Source of the DNA: Rhizobiaceae bacterium
Lineage (GTDB): Bacteria; Pseudomonadota; Alphaproteobacteria; Rhizobiales; Rhizobiaceae
Assembly (NCBI GenBank): GCA_016793565.1
Contig: JAEUMA010000709.1
Location: forward strand, 1-6,445
Direction: 5' to 3'
DNA: 6,445 nucleotides
Below the pieces are notes generated by a model, which was given only the letters and a program-made list of their open reading frames with translations, did not search any database and was not told the DNA's origin. Shown piece by piece: positions 1 through 6,444 of this stretch (its first letter is position 1; each line of letters starts with the position of its first letter). The translations under genes were made by a program, and so were the position numbers.

Positions 1-33
1 GAGAAGACTCGCAAGCATCGCTGACGACGTCAC

Positions 34-85
34 GGAACGGCACTGCCGGTTCCACACCGGGCGGCGGACCCACGATCCGCCGCCC
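34..85 (+). terminator. Tandem hairpins between an upstream gene and cbbQ; possible terminator or RNA-processing site
   Basis: Two inverted repeats lie back to back. The first pairs GGAACGGC (34-41) with GCC (45-47) and GTTCC (49-53), with one bulged G at 48 and a three-base loop. The second is a perfect 10-bp GC-rich stem, GGGCGGCGGA (59-68) with TCCGCCGCCC (76-85), around a 7-base loop. Only a poor, interrupted T stretch (TTCACTTT, 91-98) follows, so it is not a textbook Rho-independent terminator. An in-frame stop at 22-24 (reading ...EKTRKHR-stop) just before it suggests that the hairpins follow the end of an upstream gene, but that 7-residue tail is too short to identify. The structure could end transcription, weaken read-through into cbbQ, or protect the 3' end of the upstream message. 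Confidence 0.5.
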
Positions 86-114
86 TGCCCTTCACTTTGC
101 CGAGAATGATGCCG

Positions 115-912
115 ATGATACTCGATGCATACATGATTGCCCGCGAACCCTACTACCGGCCGGTCGGCAAGGAGATCGAACTGTTCGAGGCCGCCTACGC
201 CGCCCGCATGCCCGTCATGCTCAAGGGTCCAACTGGCTGCGGCAAGACGCGCTTCATCGAGCACATGGCATGGCGGCTGCGCATCCCCCTGATCACCGTG
301 GCCTGCCATGAAGACATGACGGCATCCGACCTCGTCGGCCGTTATCTCCTCGACGCCGAAGGCACCGTCTGGCATGATGGCCCCCTCACCTTGGCCGTGC
401 GCCACGGCGCGATCTGCTATCTCGACGAGATCGTGGAGGCCCGCCAGGACACCACCGTGGTCATTCACCCGCTGTCCGACGACCGCCGTATTCTTCCGCT
501 CGAAAAGAAGAACGAGCTCATCCAGGCGCATCCGGACTTCCAGCTCGTGATCTCGTACAATCCAGGATATCAGAGCGTCATCAAGGACTTGAAGGAATCC
601 ACCAAGCAGCGCTTCGCCGCCCTGGACTTCTCCTATCCCGACCCGGTCGTGGAGGCCGAGATCGTCCGCCACGAATCGGGCGTAGAGCCGCGAACCGCCG
701 AAATCCTGGTGCGGATCGCGGAGCGGACGCGAAACCTCAAGGGGCACGGCCTCGACGAAGGCGCTTCCACGCGCATGCTGGTGCAGGCCGCGCGCTTGGT
801 GAGCAAGTCCGTGCCGCTCGTCGACGCCTGCGAGGTCGTACTGGTTCTGCCCATCACGGACGACAGGGACATGCGCGACGCGCTCTCCGAAGTCATCCAC
901 GCCTGCGTGTAG
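115..912 (+). CDS. cbbQ: CbbQ-type MoxR-family AAA+ ATPase (RuBisCO activase motor subunit)
   Basis: A 265-residue AAA+ ATPase of the CbbQ/NirQ/NorQ family, the usual family size. Visible motifs, numbered from the ATG at 115: Walker A GPTGCGKT (38-45), Walker B AICYLDE (99-105, D104/E105), a sensor-1-type Asn in SYNPGY (N149), a candidate arginine finger in STKQRF (R166), and a sensor-2-like Arg in ASTR (R220). The N-terminal EPYYRPVGKE and the GYQSVIKDLK segment are family hallmarks. In known CbbQO systems CbbQ forms a ring that hydrolyses ATP and, with CbbO, remodels RuBisCO to release inhibitory sugar phosphates; it is cytosolic. The start is uncertain: TTG 97, ATG 106, 109 and 115 are all in frame. 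I chose 115 because the only Shine-Dalgarno-like GAGA (102-105) sits 9 bases before it and the EPYY motif then begins at residue 11, as expected. The next gene starts 3 bases after the stop. NorQ, the nitric oxide reductase maturation ATPase, is the main alternative, since the families are very alike; the 759-residue partner favours CbbQ. Confidence 0.85.
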   Translation: MILDAYMIAREPYYRPVGKEIELFEAAYAARMPVMLKGPTGCGKTRFIEHMAWRLRIPLITVACHEDMTASDLVGRYLLDAEGTVWHDGPLTLAVRHGAICYLDEIVEARQDTTVVIHPLSDDRRILPLEKKNELIQAHPDFQLVISYNPGYQSVIKDLKESTKQRFAALDFSYPDPVVEAEIVRHESGVEPRTAEILVRIAERTRNLKGHGLDEGASTRMLVQAARLVSKSVPLVDACEVVLVLPITDDRDMRDALSEVIHACV

Positions 913-915
913 ATC

Positions 916-3195
916 GTGGCCGACAAGAACCGCGCCTTGGATGAACTGTCTCGTCGCGCGCGGTTGCCCGAACTCATCGGCCGCTCGACCTGGGCGGGCG
1001 TACGCAAATCCTTCGCCGATACCGATTTCGACCGCTGGAGCGACGCGCTCGACAAGCTGATCGTGGCCGGAACAGGCACCGCGGGGCTGATCGACTTCGC
1101 CGCTGCCAGTGTCGAGGCGGCCAGGCTGTTCGGCCCGGATGCCGGCCTCGCCGTGGCGCCGGCGGCGCTTGCGATCCAGAAGCAGTCGGGCGGTTCCGCG
1201 GCGACCGCCTTCCTGACGGCGATCCCCGCCGCCTGCCGTCACATCAAGGATGCCGCCGCTTTCAGGCATTGGCTGGAAACGATGGAGCAGCTGGCGCAGC
1301 TTGCCCCTGAATCCGTTGCACCCCTCATCGAAAAGCTCGACTTCATCCTCGTTCGCATTGATTCGGCGGGCTTCCGCAACTGGATGCTGGCAGGCATCCG
1401 CTCCGCCAGCGGCGACGCGGCACAGCGCCAGGCGTATTTCTCGCTGTGGGACGAAAGCGCGCTGCGCGCCTTCGAGCAGGCATCCAGCGACGTGCTCTTC
1501 GTCGACGTCGAGCGTCGCCTGAAAGCCTATCTGACGGCGCTCTGGGGCCTGCGCCCAGCGATGCGCACGATGGCCGTACGCCCCGGCCGACCGGCTCCGC
1601 GCCGTGCCGCTTTTGATGGCCTGATCACGCGCGTACCCGAGGCCTTCGCCGGCCTGCACGGGCAGGAGGCAGTGACCCACTATCGTGCCGTGCTCAGCCA
1701 TATCGGCGCGCATCAGGTCTATTCCGGCCCGCGCATGCCGGTCGGCACGCTCAAGCCGGTCCAGATCGCGCTTATCTCGCTGATCGAGGACGCCCGTGTC
1801 GAAATGCTGGCCTCGCGCGACTATCCCGGCCTGCGGCGGCTGTGGACCCGCTACCACACCGCACGCCCGCAGACGGCGCTGACCGCAGAGATCCTGATGC
1901 CGCGGCTGGCCCGCGCGCTGATCGACCCAGAATACAAGGACGACGACCCGTTCGTGAACAAGGGCAAGATGATGTTCTTCGATCATCGAAGCCAATGGAG
2001 CGACCCGTCGATCAGCCGCAGGATCGGTGGCCTCCTGGGCAACGATCTCGGCCAGATGCGCATCCAGTTCAACCCCAAGACCTATATCGTTCAGCCGTCC
2101 TATCGCGACGACAACAACGGCCTCTGGGACTTCGGCGAACCGCCGCCGGAGGAAGCAGAGACGGCCGAGACCATCCTGGATTCGGTGCGTATCGAGCAGC
2201 GCGAGGAGAAGGACAAGCGGCAGAAAGACGAGCAGTCGGAAGGGGCGCCGCCAGCCAACCAGGCCGCGCGGCTGCAGGCTGTGGGCGACGATGTCGGCGT
2301 GCCGATCGCGCGCTACGCCGAATGGGACTACATCGCCGGCAGCGAACGGGCGGAATGGACGACAGTAGTGGAGTTTCCCGCCAAGCCGGCGCCGGCGGAC
2401 GCTGCGCGCGCCCTCACCGAGGCACATTCGGCACTCGCCGCCCGCATCGCCCGGCTGGTTAAGAACGCCAAGATCAGCCGCCCGGAGCGGCTGAGGCGAC
2501 AGGCGCAGGGCGACCGCCTGGACCTCGACGCCTGCATTCGAACAGCCATCGACCGCCGGACGGGCGTGCAGCCGGATCCGCGCGTCTACGAGACGACGGT
2601 AATGCGCGCGCGCGATCTCTCTGTGCTCGTCCTGCTCGACATCTCGGAATCGACGCGCGATCGCATTCGCGACCAGACCACCACCGTCATCCAGGTCGAA
2701 CGGATCGCGACCGCGCTTCTCTCGGAGGCGATGGACGGTCTCGGCGACCCCTTCGCCGTGCATGCATTCTGCTCTGACGGACGCGAGGATGTCCGTCTCT
2801 ACCGTGTGAAGGACTTCGAGCAGCGCTATGACGACGGCGCGAAGGCTCGCCTGGCCGGTCTGCGCGGTGGCCTTTCCACTCGCCTGGGCGCGGCACTTCG
2901 CCATGCGGGCGCGGAGATCGAGGAACGGCAGACGCATCGCCGCCTGGTGTTGGTCATAACCGACGGCGAGCCTTCCGACGTGGACATCACCGACAAACGC
3001 TATCTGGTCGAGGATGCGCGACGCGCCGTGCACGATCTCGGTCACCGCGGCATCGACGTGTTCTGCGTCGGCCTCGACTCGGGTGGCGAGAACTACCTTC
3101 CGCGCATCTTCGGACGTCGCGGCTACATCACCATCGATCGGGTCGAGGCGCTGCCTGAAAAGCTGCCCATGCTCTATTTCAGGATGACAGCCTGA
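916..3195 (+). CDS. cbbO: CbbO-type VWA-domain protein, partner of CbbQ (RuBisCO activase adaptor)
   Basis: A 759-residue protein with a helical N-terminal region (about 1-400), a charged linker rich in Glu, Lys and Gln (about 405-450), and a C-terminal von Willebrand factor A domain (about 569-755). The VWA metal-ion site is intact: D575-x-S577-x-S579 in LLDISES, T655 in GGLSTR, and D683 in ITDGEPSD. The block GTLKPVQ...SLIEDARVE (277-296) is typical of CbbO/NorD proteins. In characterised systems CbbO binds the CbbQ ring and docks on the RuBisCO large subunit through this metal site. The length fits CbbO (about 750-800) better than NorD (about 630), so the CbbO call is mine from length and sequence flavour. 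The start is a GTG, 3 bases after the cbbQ stop, with no clear Shine-Dalgarno sequence, so translation is probably coupled to cbbQ. No signal peptide or membrane segment is seen. No frameshift or missing key residue is apparent. Confidence 0.82.
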   Translation: MADKNRALDELSRRARLPELIGRSTWAGVRKSFADTDFDRWSDALDKLIVAGTGTAGLIDFAAASVEAARLFGPDAGLAVAPAALAIQKQSGGSAATAFLTAIPAACRHIKDAAAFRHWLETMEQLAQLAPESVAPLIEKLDFILVRIDSAGFRNWMLAGIRSASGDAAQRQAYFSLWDESALRAFEQASSDVLFVDVERRLKAYLTALWGLRPAMRTMAVRPGRPAPRRAAFDGLITRVPEAFAGLHGQEAVTHYRAVLSHIGAHQVYSGPRMPVGTLKPVQIALISLIEDARVEMLASRDYPGLRRLWTRYHTARPQTALTAEILMPRLARALIDPEYKDDDPFVNKGKMMFFDHRSQWSDPSISRRIGGLLGNDLGQMRIQFNPKTYIVQPSYRDDNNGLWDFGEPPPEEAETAETILDSVRIEQREEKDKRQKDEQSEGAPPANQAARLQAVGDDVGVPIARYAEWDYIAGSERAEWTTVVEFPAKPAPADAARALTEAHSALAARIARLVKNAKISRPERLRRQAQGDRLDLDACIRTAIDRRTGVQPDPRVYETTVMRARDLSVLVLLDISESTRDRIRDQTTTVIQVERIATALLSEAMDGLGDPFAVHAFCSDGREDVRLYRVKDFEQRYDDGAKARLAGLRGGLSTRLGAALRHAGAEIEERQTHRRLVLVITDGEPSDVDITDKRYLVEDARRAVHDLGHRGIDVFCVGLDSGGENYLPRIFGRRGYITIDRVEALPEKLPMLYFRMTA

Positions 3196-3307
3196 AACGC
3201 CGGCGAGTGGAAGCCGACCCACCCGTCCTGCTGATGCACGAAAAAGCGTTCTGAACGACGGCCTATAATTTCGGCCCCCTTGCTACCCTTCACCAAGTTT
3301 TAAGCGG

Positions 3308-3336
3308 TTGCGGAACACAAATGGAACAGATAGTGT
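3308..3336 (+). promoter_or_regulatory. Candidate lexA promoter (-35 TTGCGG, -10 TAGTGT)
   Basis: TTGCGG (3308-3313) and TAGTGT (3331-3336) are separated by exactly 17 bases. The first resembles the -35 consensus; the second shares only three of six positions with TATAAT. The perfect LexA box (3313-3327) touches the -35 element and fills most of the spacer, which is where a repressor should sit to block polymerase. This is an inference from spacing and operator position; alphaproteobacterial promoters are often poor matches to consensus. A perfect TATAAT at 3264-3269 is an alternative -10, but I find no good -35 for it. Confidence 0.35.
3313..3327 (-). promoter_or_regulatory. LexA operator (alphaproteobacterial SOS box)
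   Basis: GAAC (3313-3316), seven bases, GAAC (3324-3327) is a perfect match, read on the minus strand, to GTTC-N7-GTTC, the direct-repeat LexA box known from alphaproteobacteria. The spacer ACAAATG is AT-rich, and the site lies 50 bases upstream of the lexA start codon. It should give the usual autoregulation: LexA represses its own gene until DNA damage and RecA filaments trigger its self-cleavage. Confidence 0.9.
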
Positions 3337-3338
3337 TT

Positions 3339-3353
3339 GTTCCGGTTTTGTTT
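3339..3353 (+). promoter_or_regulatory. Second, imperfect LexA box in inverted orientation
   Basis: GTTC (3339-3342), seven bases, GTTT (3350-3353) differs from the alphaproteobacterial LexA box at one position. It is the mirror image of the perfect box at 3313-3327: both share a symmetry axis at about 3333, and the inner arms extend to GGAACA (3323-3328) and TGTTCC (3338-3343). It may bind a second LexA dimer with lower affinity and sharpen repression. No binding can be shown from sequence alone. Confidence 0.45.
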
Positions 3354-3367
3354 TTGATCGATTCTCC

Positions 3368-3372
3368 AGAGG
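3368..3372 (+). promoter_or_regulatory. Ribosome binding site of lexA
   Basis: AGAGG lies 5 bases before the ATG at 3378. It decides the lexA start: an earlier in-frame ATG at 3321 falls inside the LexA operator, would add 19 residues not seen in LexA proteins, and has no ribosome binding site. Confidence 0.7.
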
Positions 3373-3377
3373 CCGCG

Positions 3378-4097
3378 ATGCTTACGCGCAAACAACACGA
3401 ACTGTTGCTGTTCATCCACCAGCGCATGAAGGAATCCGGCATTCCGCCGTCCTTCGACGAAATGAAGGAGGCACTCGATCTCGCCTCGAAGTCCGGCATC
3501 CACCGGCTGATCACAGCGCTGGAGGAACGAGGCTTCATTCGCCGGCTGCCGAACCGTGCTCGCGCGCTCGAAGTGGTGCGGCTGCCGGAATCGATGGCAC
3601 CCGGACTGGCCGCGCGAAAGTTCTCACCCAGCGTCATCGAGGGCAGCCTAGGACGCAACCAGCCGCAGAAGGCCCGCACGCCGATCGCCGTCAACGACGA
3701 CGAAGACGTGGGCGCCGCGATCGCCATCCCGGTCATGGGCCGCATCGCAGCCGGCGTGCCGATCGACGCGATCCAGCACCGCACCCACTCGGTCGCGGTG
3801 CCCCCCGACATGATTGCTGCCGGCGAACACTACGCGCTGGAAGTGAAGGGCGACTCGATGATCGAGGCCGGCATCCTCGACGGAGATACGGTGATCATCC
3901 GCAACGCCAATACGGCGAACCCCGGCGATATCGTCGTGGCTCTGGTCGACGACCAGGAGGCGACCTTGAAGCGTTTCCGGCGCAAAGGTGCGTCCATAGC
4001 ACTGGAGGCCGCCAACCCCGCCTACGAGACGCGGATTTTCGGTCCCGATCGCGTCAAGGTTCAGGGCAAGCTGGTCGGCCTCATCCGCCGCTATTGA
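3378..4097 (+). CDS. lexA: SOS-response transcriptional repressor LexA
   Basis: A complete 239-residue LexA, close to the usual alphaproteobacterial length. Residues 1-65 form the winged-helix DNA-binding domain, beginning MLTRKQHELLLFIHQRM and including the recognition region SKSGIHRLITALEERGFI. A linker of about 45 residues leads to the S24-peptidase-like domain. The self-cleavage site is Ala125-Gly126 in GRIAAGVP; the catalytic pair is Ser160 (VKGDSM) and Lys198 (EATLKRF). All residues needed for autocleavage are present. The protein represses SOS genes in the cytosol and is inactivated by RecA-stimulated cleavage after DNA damage. The start at 3378 is set by AGAGG at 3368-3372. The gene is preceded by LexA operators, so it should be autoregulated. 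Its last 17 bases overlap the end of the convergent comEC gene. lexA next to comEC is, from memory, an arrangement seen in rhizobia. Confidence 0.97.
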   Translation: MLTRKQHELLLFIHQRMKESGIPPSFDEMKEALDLASKSGIHRLITALEERGFIRRLPNRARALEVVRLPESMAPGLAARKFSPSVIEGSLGRNQPQKARTPIAVNDDEDVGAAIAIPVMGRIAAGVPIDAIQHRTHSVAVPPDMIAAGEHYALEVKGDSMIEAGILDGDTVIIRNANTANPGDIVVALVDDQEATLKRFRRKGASIALEAANPAYETRIFGPDRVKVQGKLVGLIRRY

Positions 4098-6444
4098 CGC
4101 CCGTGCCGCTGGCGGCCGGCTTTCGCGCATAGGGCGCGAGGCCGCGGGCGGCACGCGAGAAGACGCGGTGCTGATGCCAGGGGCGGTAAGGCTCGCTCAC
4201 GGCATATTCCAGGGTTAGCGCGGGTTTTGTCGCTTTCGCGCCGTCGAGATAGACGGCAAGCGCGCCATGACGGGCGAGATCGCGCGCGGTGACGACGGTT
4301 GCGCGTCCCGTGGCGCAGCGCCGCCGGATTGTCGCGTCCTCGACCACGATCAGGTCGGCATGGCCGCAGGCCCTTGCCATTGCTTCGCCGTTTGCTGCGT
4401 GGGCGACAACCCACCCGTTTTCCTGGCGAGCGAAGCACAGGCCGTTGTCGCAGGCGAAGGCTAGGCCCGGGGCCGCGGCTGCTGCGGGCTCGTCGGGGAC
4501 TGGCGTCGGCGCCCGGCGTTCTGGCGTATTCATAGCGCGCTGCCAATTTTGCGCCGTGAAGGCGCTCGGACGCGACCGATTGAACGCTATCGCACCAGGG
4601 CCGATGGCCACCCCGACCAGCCTGGCGTCCTCGGAGACGAGCACGTCCGGCGTCCTCGCAGTGCTGACCAGCAGAAGGCCGACGATCGCCGGCAGGAGAG
4701 CGCTCACGCGCAGCCAAGTGGTTCCCAGCGTCGCGAGCACCAGTGCCAGGGAAAGCAGCGCCACCGAAACGCCCGGTATGACGCCGACGGAGTCCGGCGG
4801 AGAACGTTCGGCGAGCCACGTCGCGATGGCGCTCATCCAAGCGATGCCGCGCCCCATCACCTCGAGAAACGGCCCATCCAGACCGAAGGGCATCGCCAGC
4901 GCCGCCAGCACAGCGAAAGGCATCACAACCGTCGAGACGATCGGCATGGCGGCTAGGTTGGCGACCAGGCTGAGCGGCGCAATGCGCTGGAAGTGATATA
5001 CGGCAAAGATCGACGTCGAGAACCCGGCCACGATCGAGGTAGCCGCAAGGCCGGCGATCGCAACGCCGGCATAGCGCAACACGCGGCCGGACAAAGGGCG
5101 AGACACCGGCACGGCCTGTCGGCGGCCGCCATACTCCGACCACGCAGCATAGGCGCCGACCAGCGCGGCGGTGGCCGCAAACGACATCTGGAAGCTCGGC
5201 CCGACCACCTCATGTGGAGAAAGAGCGATCACCACGATGGCCGATATGGCAAGATTTCGCAGCGTGAGCGCGGCCCGGTCGAAGAGGATAGCCGACAGCA
5301 TCACCGCCAGCATGAGATAGCTGCGCTGCGCCGCGACCTCGCCGCCCGATATCAGCAGATAGAGCGTGATGCCGGCAAGCGCGAGCACCGCTGAGAGCTT
5401 CTTCACCGGATGCCGCGCCGAAAAGTCCGGAAACAGGGCGAAGCCGGATCGAAGCAGGGACATCAATGTGCCTGCGACGAGCGCCATGTGCAGGCCGGAA
5501 ATGGAGATGACATGGTAGAGGCCGGTGGTGCGCATCGCTTCCGAAAGGGTTTCGGGGATGCCCGCGCGCACTCCGACGATAAGTGCGGCCGCGACCTCGC
5601 CTTCCGCTCCACCGATGCGCTGGCGCACGCGCTCGGCGACATGGTTGCGGAAATTCTCGACAGTGGCACGCAATCCCGGGCGCAGCGGTTCGCGTTCGGC
5701 GACGACGGTCGGGCCACTCATGAAGAACCCGCTGGCACCGATGCCGTCGAAATAGCTCTCGAAAGAGAAGTCGTAGCTGCCCGGGCGCACGGGACCGGAC
5801 GGCGGCATCAGCCGCACGAGCCCGGTAATCAGGCTGCCGGCTTCCACCGGCGCTGCCAGCCGCCTTGCCGTCACACGAATACGTTCGGGCGCGTAGCGCA
5901 ATGTCGGCCGTTCCGTCGCGGCCACGTCGATGGTTAGCCGGGCCCGCCCGCCGCTCATCTGTTCGACGGAAGCAACGCGTCCTGTCAGGCGTGTGACGAC
6001 CTCGGCGCCGATCACCTTGGTGTCCGCGCGCAGCGTTTCCATCTTGGCGAGCAGCGCGCCGCCGACGGCCATCAGGATAGCAGCGGCAGCGAGGTTCGTC
6101 CCGATTCGACCGCGGCTTGCCCAGGTCATCGCCAACGCAAGCAGCGCAAGCGCCGCCAGGGGCGCAACGCCAGGTTCGGCCGGCAGCGCGAAATAGACCA
6201 CCGCGCCGACCGCCATGAACACCGGAGCGAACAGGAAGGCCGTGCCGCGGTCGAGTTCCAAGGCGAACGTTCGCAGAACCGCTCTGCTCAACGCCGAGAG
6301 GCCCGGAGATGCAGAGCCTATCCACTCGCGTACGGCCGATGATACGGCTGCGGGTCGCTGTGGCGGCGCCAACGGAACGGCGGACGGCTTTGTATGCGCA
6401 GCAGGAAGCCGGTCCGGCTCGGCCAGCAGGCCGCGCTCGCTCAC
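4081..6444 (-). CDS. comEC: ComEC/Rec2-family DNA-uptake channel protein with degenerate C-terminal domain (5' end at window edge)
   Basis: A 787-residue polytopic inner-membrane protein if the GTG at 6444-6442 is the true start; only one base precedes it, so its ribosome binding site cannot be seen and the gene could begin further upstream. Residues 1-60 look cytosolic. Hydrophobic segments at about 68-135 lead into a soluble DUF4131-like region (about 140-260). The Competence (ComEC/Rec2) domain follows at about 283-595, with the hallmark HVISISGLHM (311-320), GGEVAAQRS (367-375), PSFQMSF (416-422) and roughly ten hydrophobic stretches. The tail (about 600-787) aligns in flavour with the metallo-beta-lactamase-like tail of ComEC (AFTAQNWQRAM, 628-638) but has no HxHxDH metal motif. 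In competent bacteria ComEC passes single-stranded DNA across the inner membrane; whether this organism is naturally transformable is unknown. The stop codon lies inside the 3' end of lexA. A perfect LexA-box match lies within codons 56-60. Confidence 0.9.
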   Translation of the reverse strand: MSERGLLAEPDRLPAAHTKPSAVPLAPPQRPAAVSSAVREWIGSASPGLSALSRAVLRTFALELDRGTAFLFAPVFMAVGAVVYFALPAEPGVAPLAALALLALAMTWASRGRIGTNLAAAAILMAVGGALLAKMETLRADTKVIGAEVVTRLTGRVASVEQMSGGRARLTIDVAATERPTLRYAPERIRVTARRLAAPVEAGSLITGLVRLMPPSGPVRPGSYDFSFESYFDGIGASGFFMSGPTVVAEREPLRPGLRATVENFRNHVAERVRQRIGGAEGEVAAALIVGVRAGIPETLSEAMRTTGLYHVISISGLHMALVAGTLMSLLRSGFALFPDFSARHPVKKLSAVLALAGITLYLLISGGEVAAQRSYLMLAVMLSAILFDRAALTLRNLAISAIVVIALSPHEVVGPSFQMSFAATAALVGAYAAWSEYGGRRQAVPVSRPLSGRVLRYAGVAIAGLAATSIVAGFSTSIFAVYHFQRIAPLSLVANLAAMPIVSTVVMPFAVLAALAMPFGLDGPFLEVMGRGIAWMSAIATWLAERSPPDSVGVIPGVSVALLSLALVLATLGTTWLRVSALLPAIVGLLLVSTARTPDVLVSEDARLVGVAIGPGAIAFNRSRPSAFTAQNWQRAMNTPERRAPTPVPDEPAAAAAPGLAFACDNGLCFARQENGWVVAHAANGEAMARACGHADLIVVEDATIRRRCATGRATVVTARDLARHGALAVYLDGAKATKPALTLEYAVSEPYRPWHQHRVFSRAARGLAPYARKPAASGTGVNSGG
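6265..6279 (-). promoter_or_regulatory. Sequence match to a LexA box inside comEC
   Basis: GAAC (6265-6268), seven bases, GAAC (6276-6279) matches the alphaproteobacterial LexA consensus exactly and in the same orientation relative to comEC as GTTC-N7-GTTC. It lies about 165 bases inside the comEC reading frame. Its spacer, GTTCGCA, is less AT-rich than that of the lexA operator. An eight-base match is expected about 0.2 times by chance in a window of this size with both strands counted, so chance is a real possibility. Confidence 0.25.

Noticed and set aside
2602..2614. Alternating GCGCGCGCGC run in cbbO as a possible Z-DNA element
   Set aside because: It encodes in-frame Arg-Ala-Arg residues in a GC-rich gene and is short enough to be a result of codon bias.
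115..3195. NorQ-NorD, the nitric oxide reductase maturation pair
   Set aside because: The ATPase families are very similar, but the VWA partner is 759 residues with the longer N-terminal region expected of CbbO, while NorD is usually about 630. No norC or norB is visible. I keep this as the main alternative.
3248..3256. GTTCTGAAC palindrome upstream of lexA as a further LexA site
   Set aside because: The half-sites are separated by one base, and neither has a partner 7 bases away in the same orientation, so it does not fit the alphaproteobacterial box.
3321..3377. Earlier in-frame ATG for lexA at 3321
   Set aside because: It lies inside the LexA operator, has no ribosome binding site, and would add a 19-residue extension before the conserved MLTRKQHE start.
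3290..3811. Open frame of 173 codons antisense to lexA
   Set aside because: Low-complexity Ser/Arg-rich translation typical of the reverse reading of a GC-rich gene; lexA is certain on the other strand.
4105..4116. GCCG-CTGG-CGGC hairpin after lexA as a terminator
   Set aside because: The stem is only four to five base pairs, the following T run is three bases, and it lies within the comEC coding region.
3308..4132. Open frame of 274 codons overlapping lexA in another frame
   Set aside because: Arg/Gly-rich shadow of the lexA frame with no recognisable domain.
4289..4996. Open frame of 235 codons antisense to comEC
   Set aside because: Ala/Ser/Arg-rich composition and no family resemblance; comEC coding signal and motifs are clear on the opposite strand.
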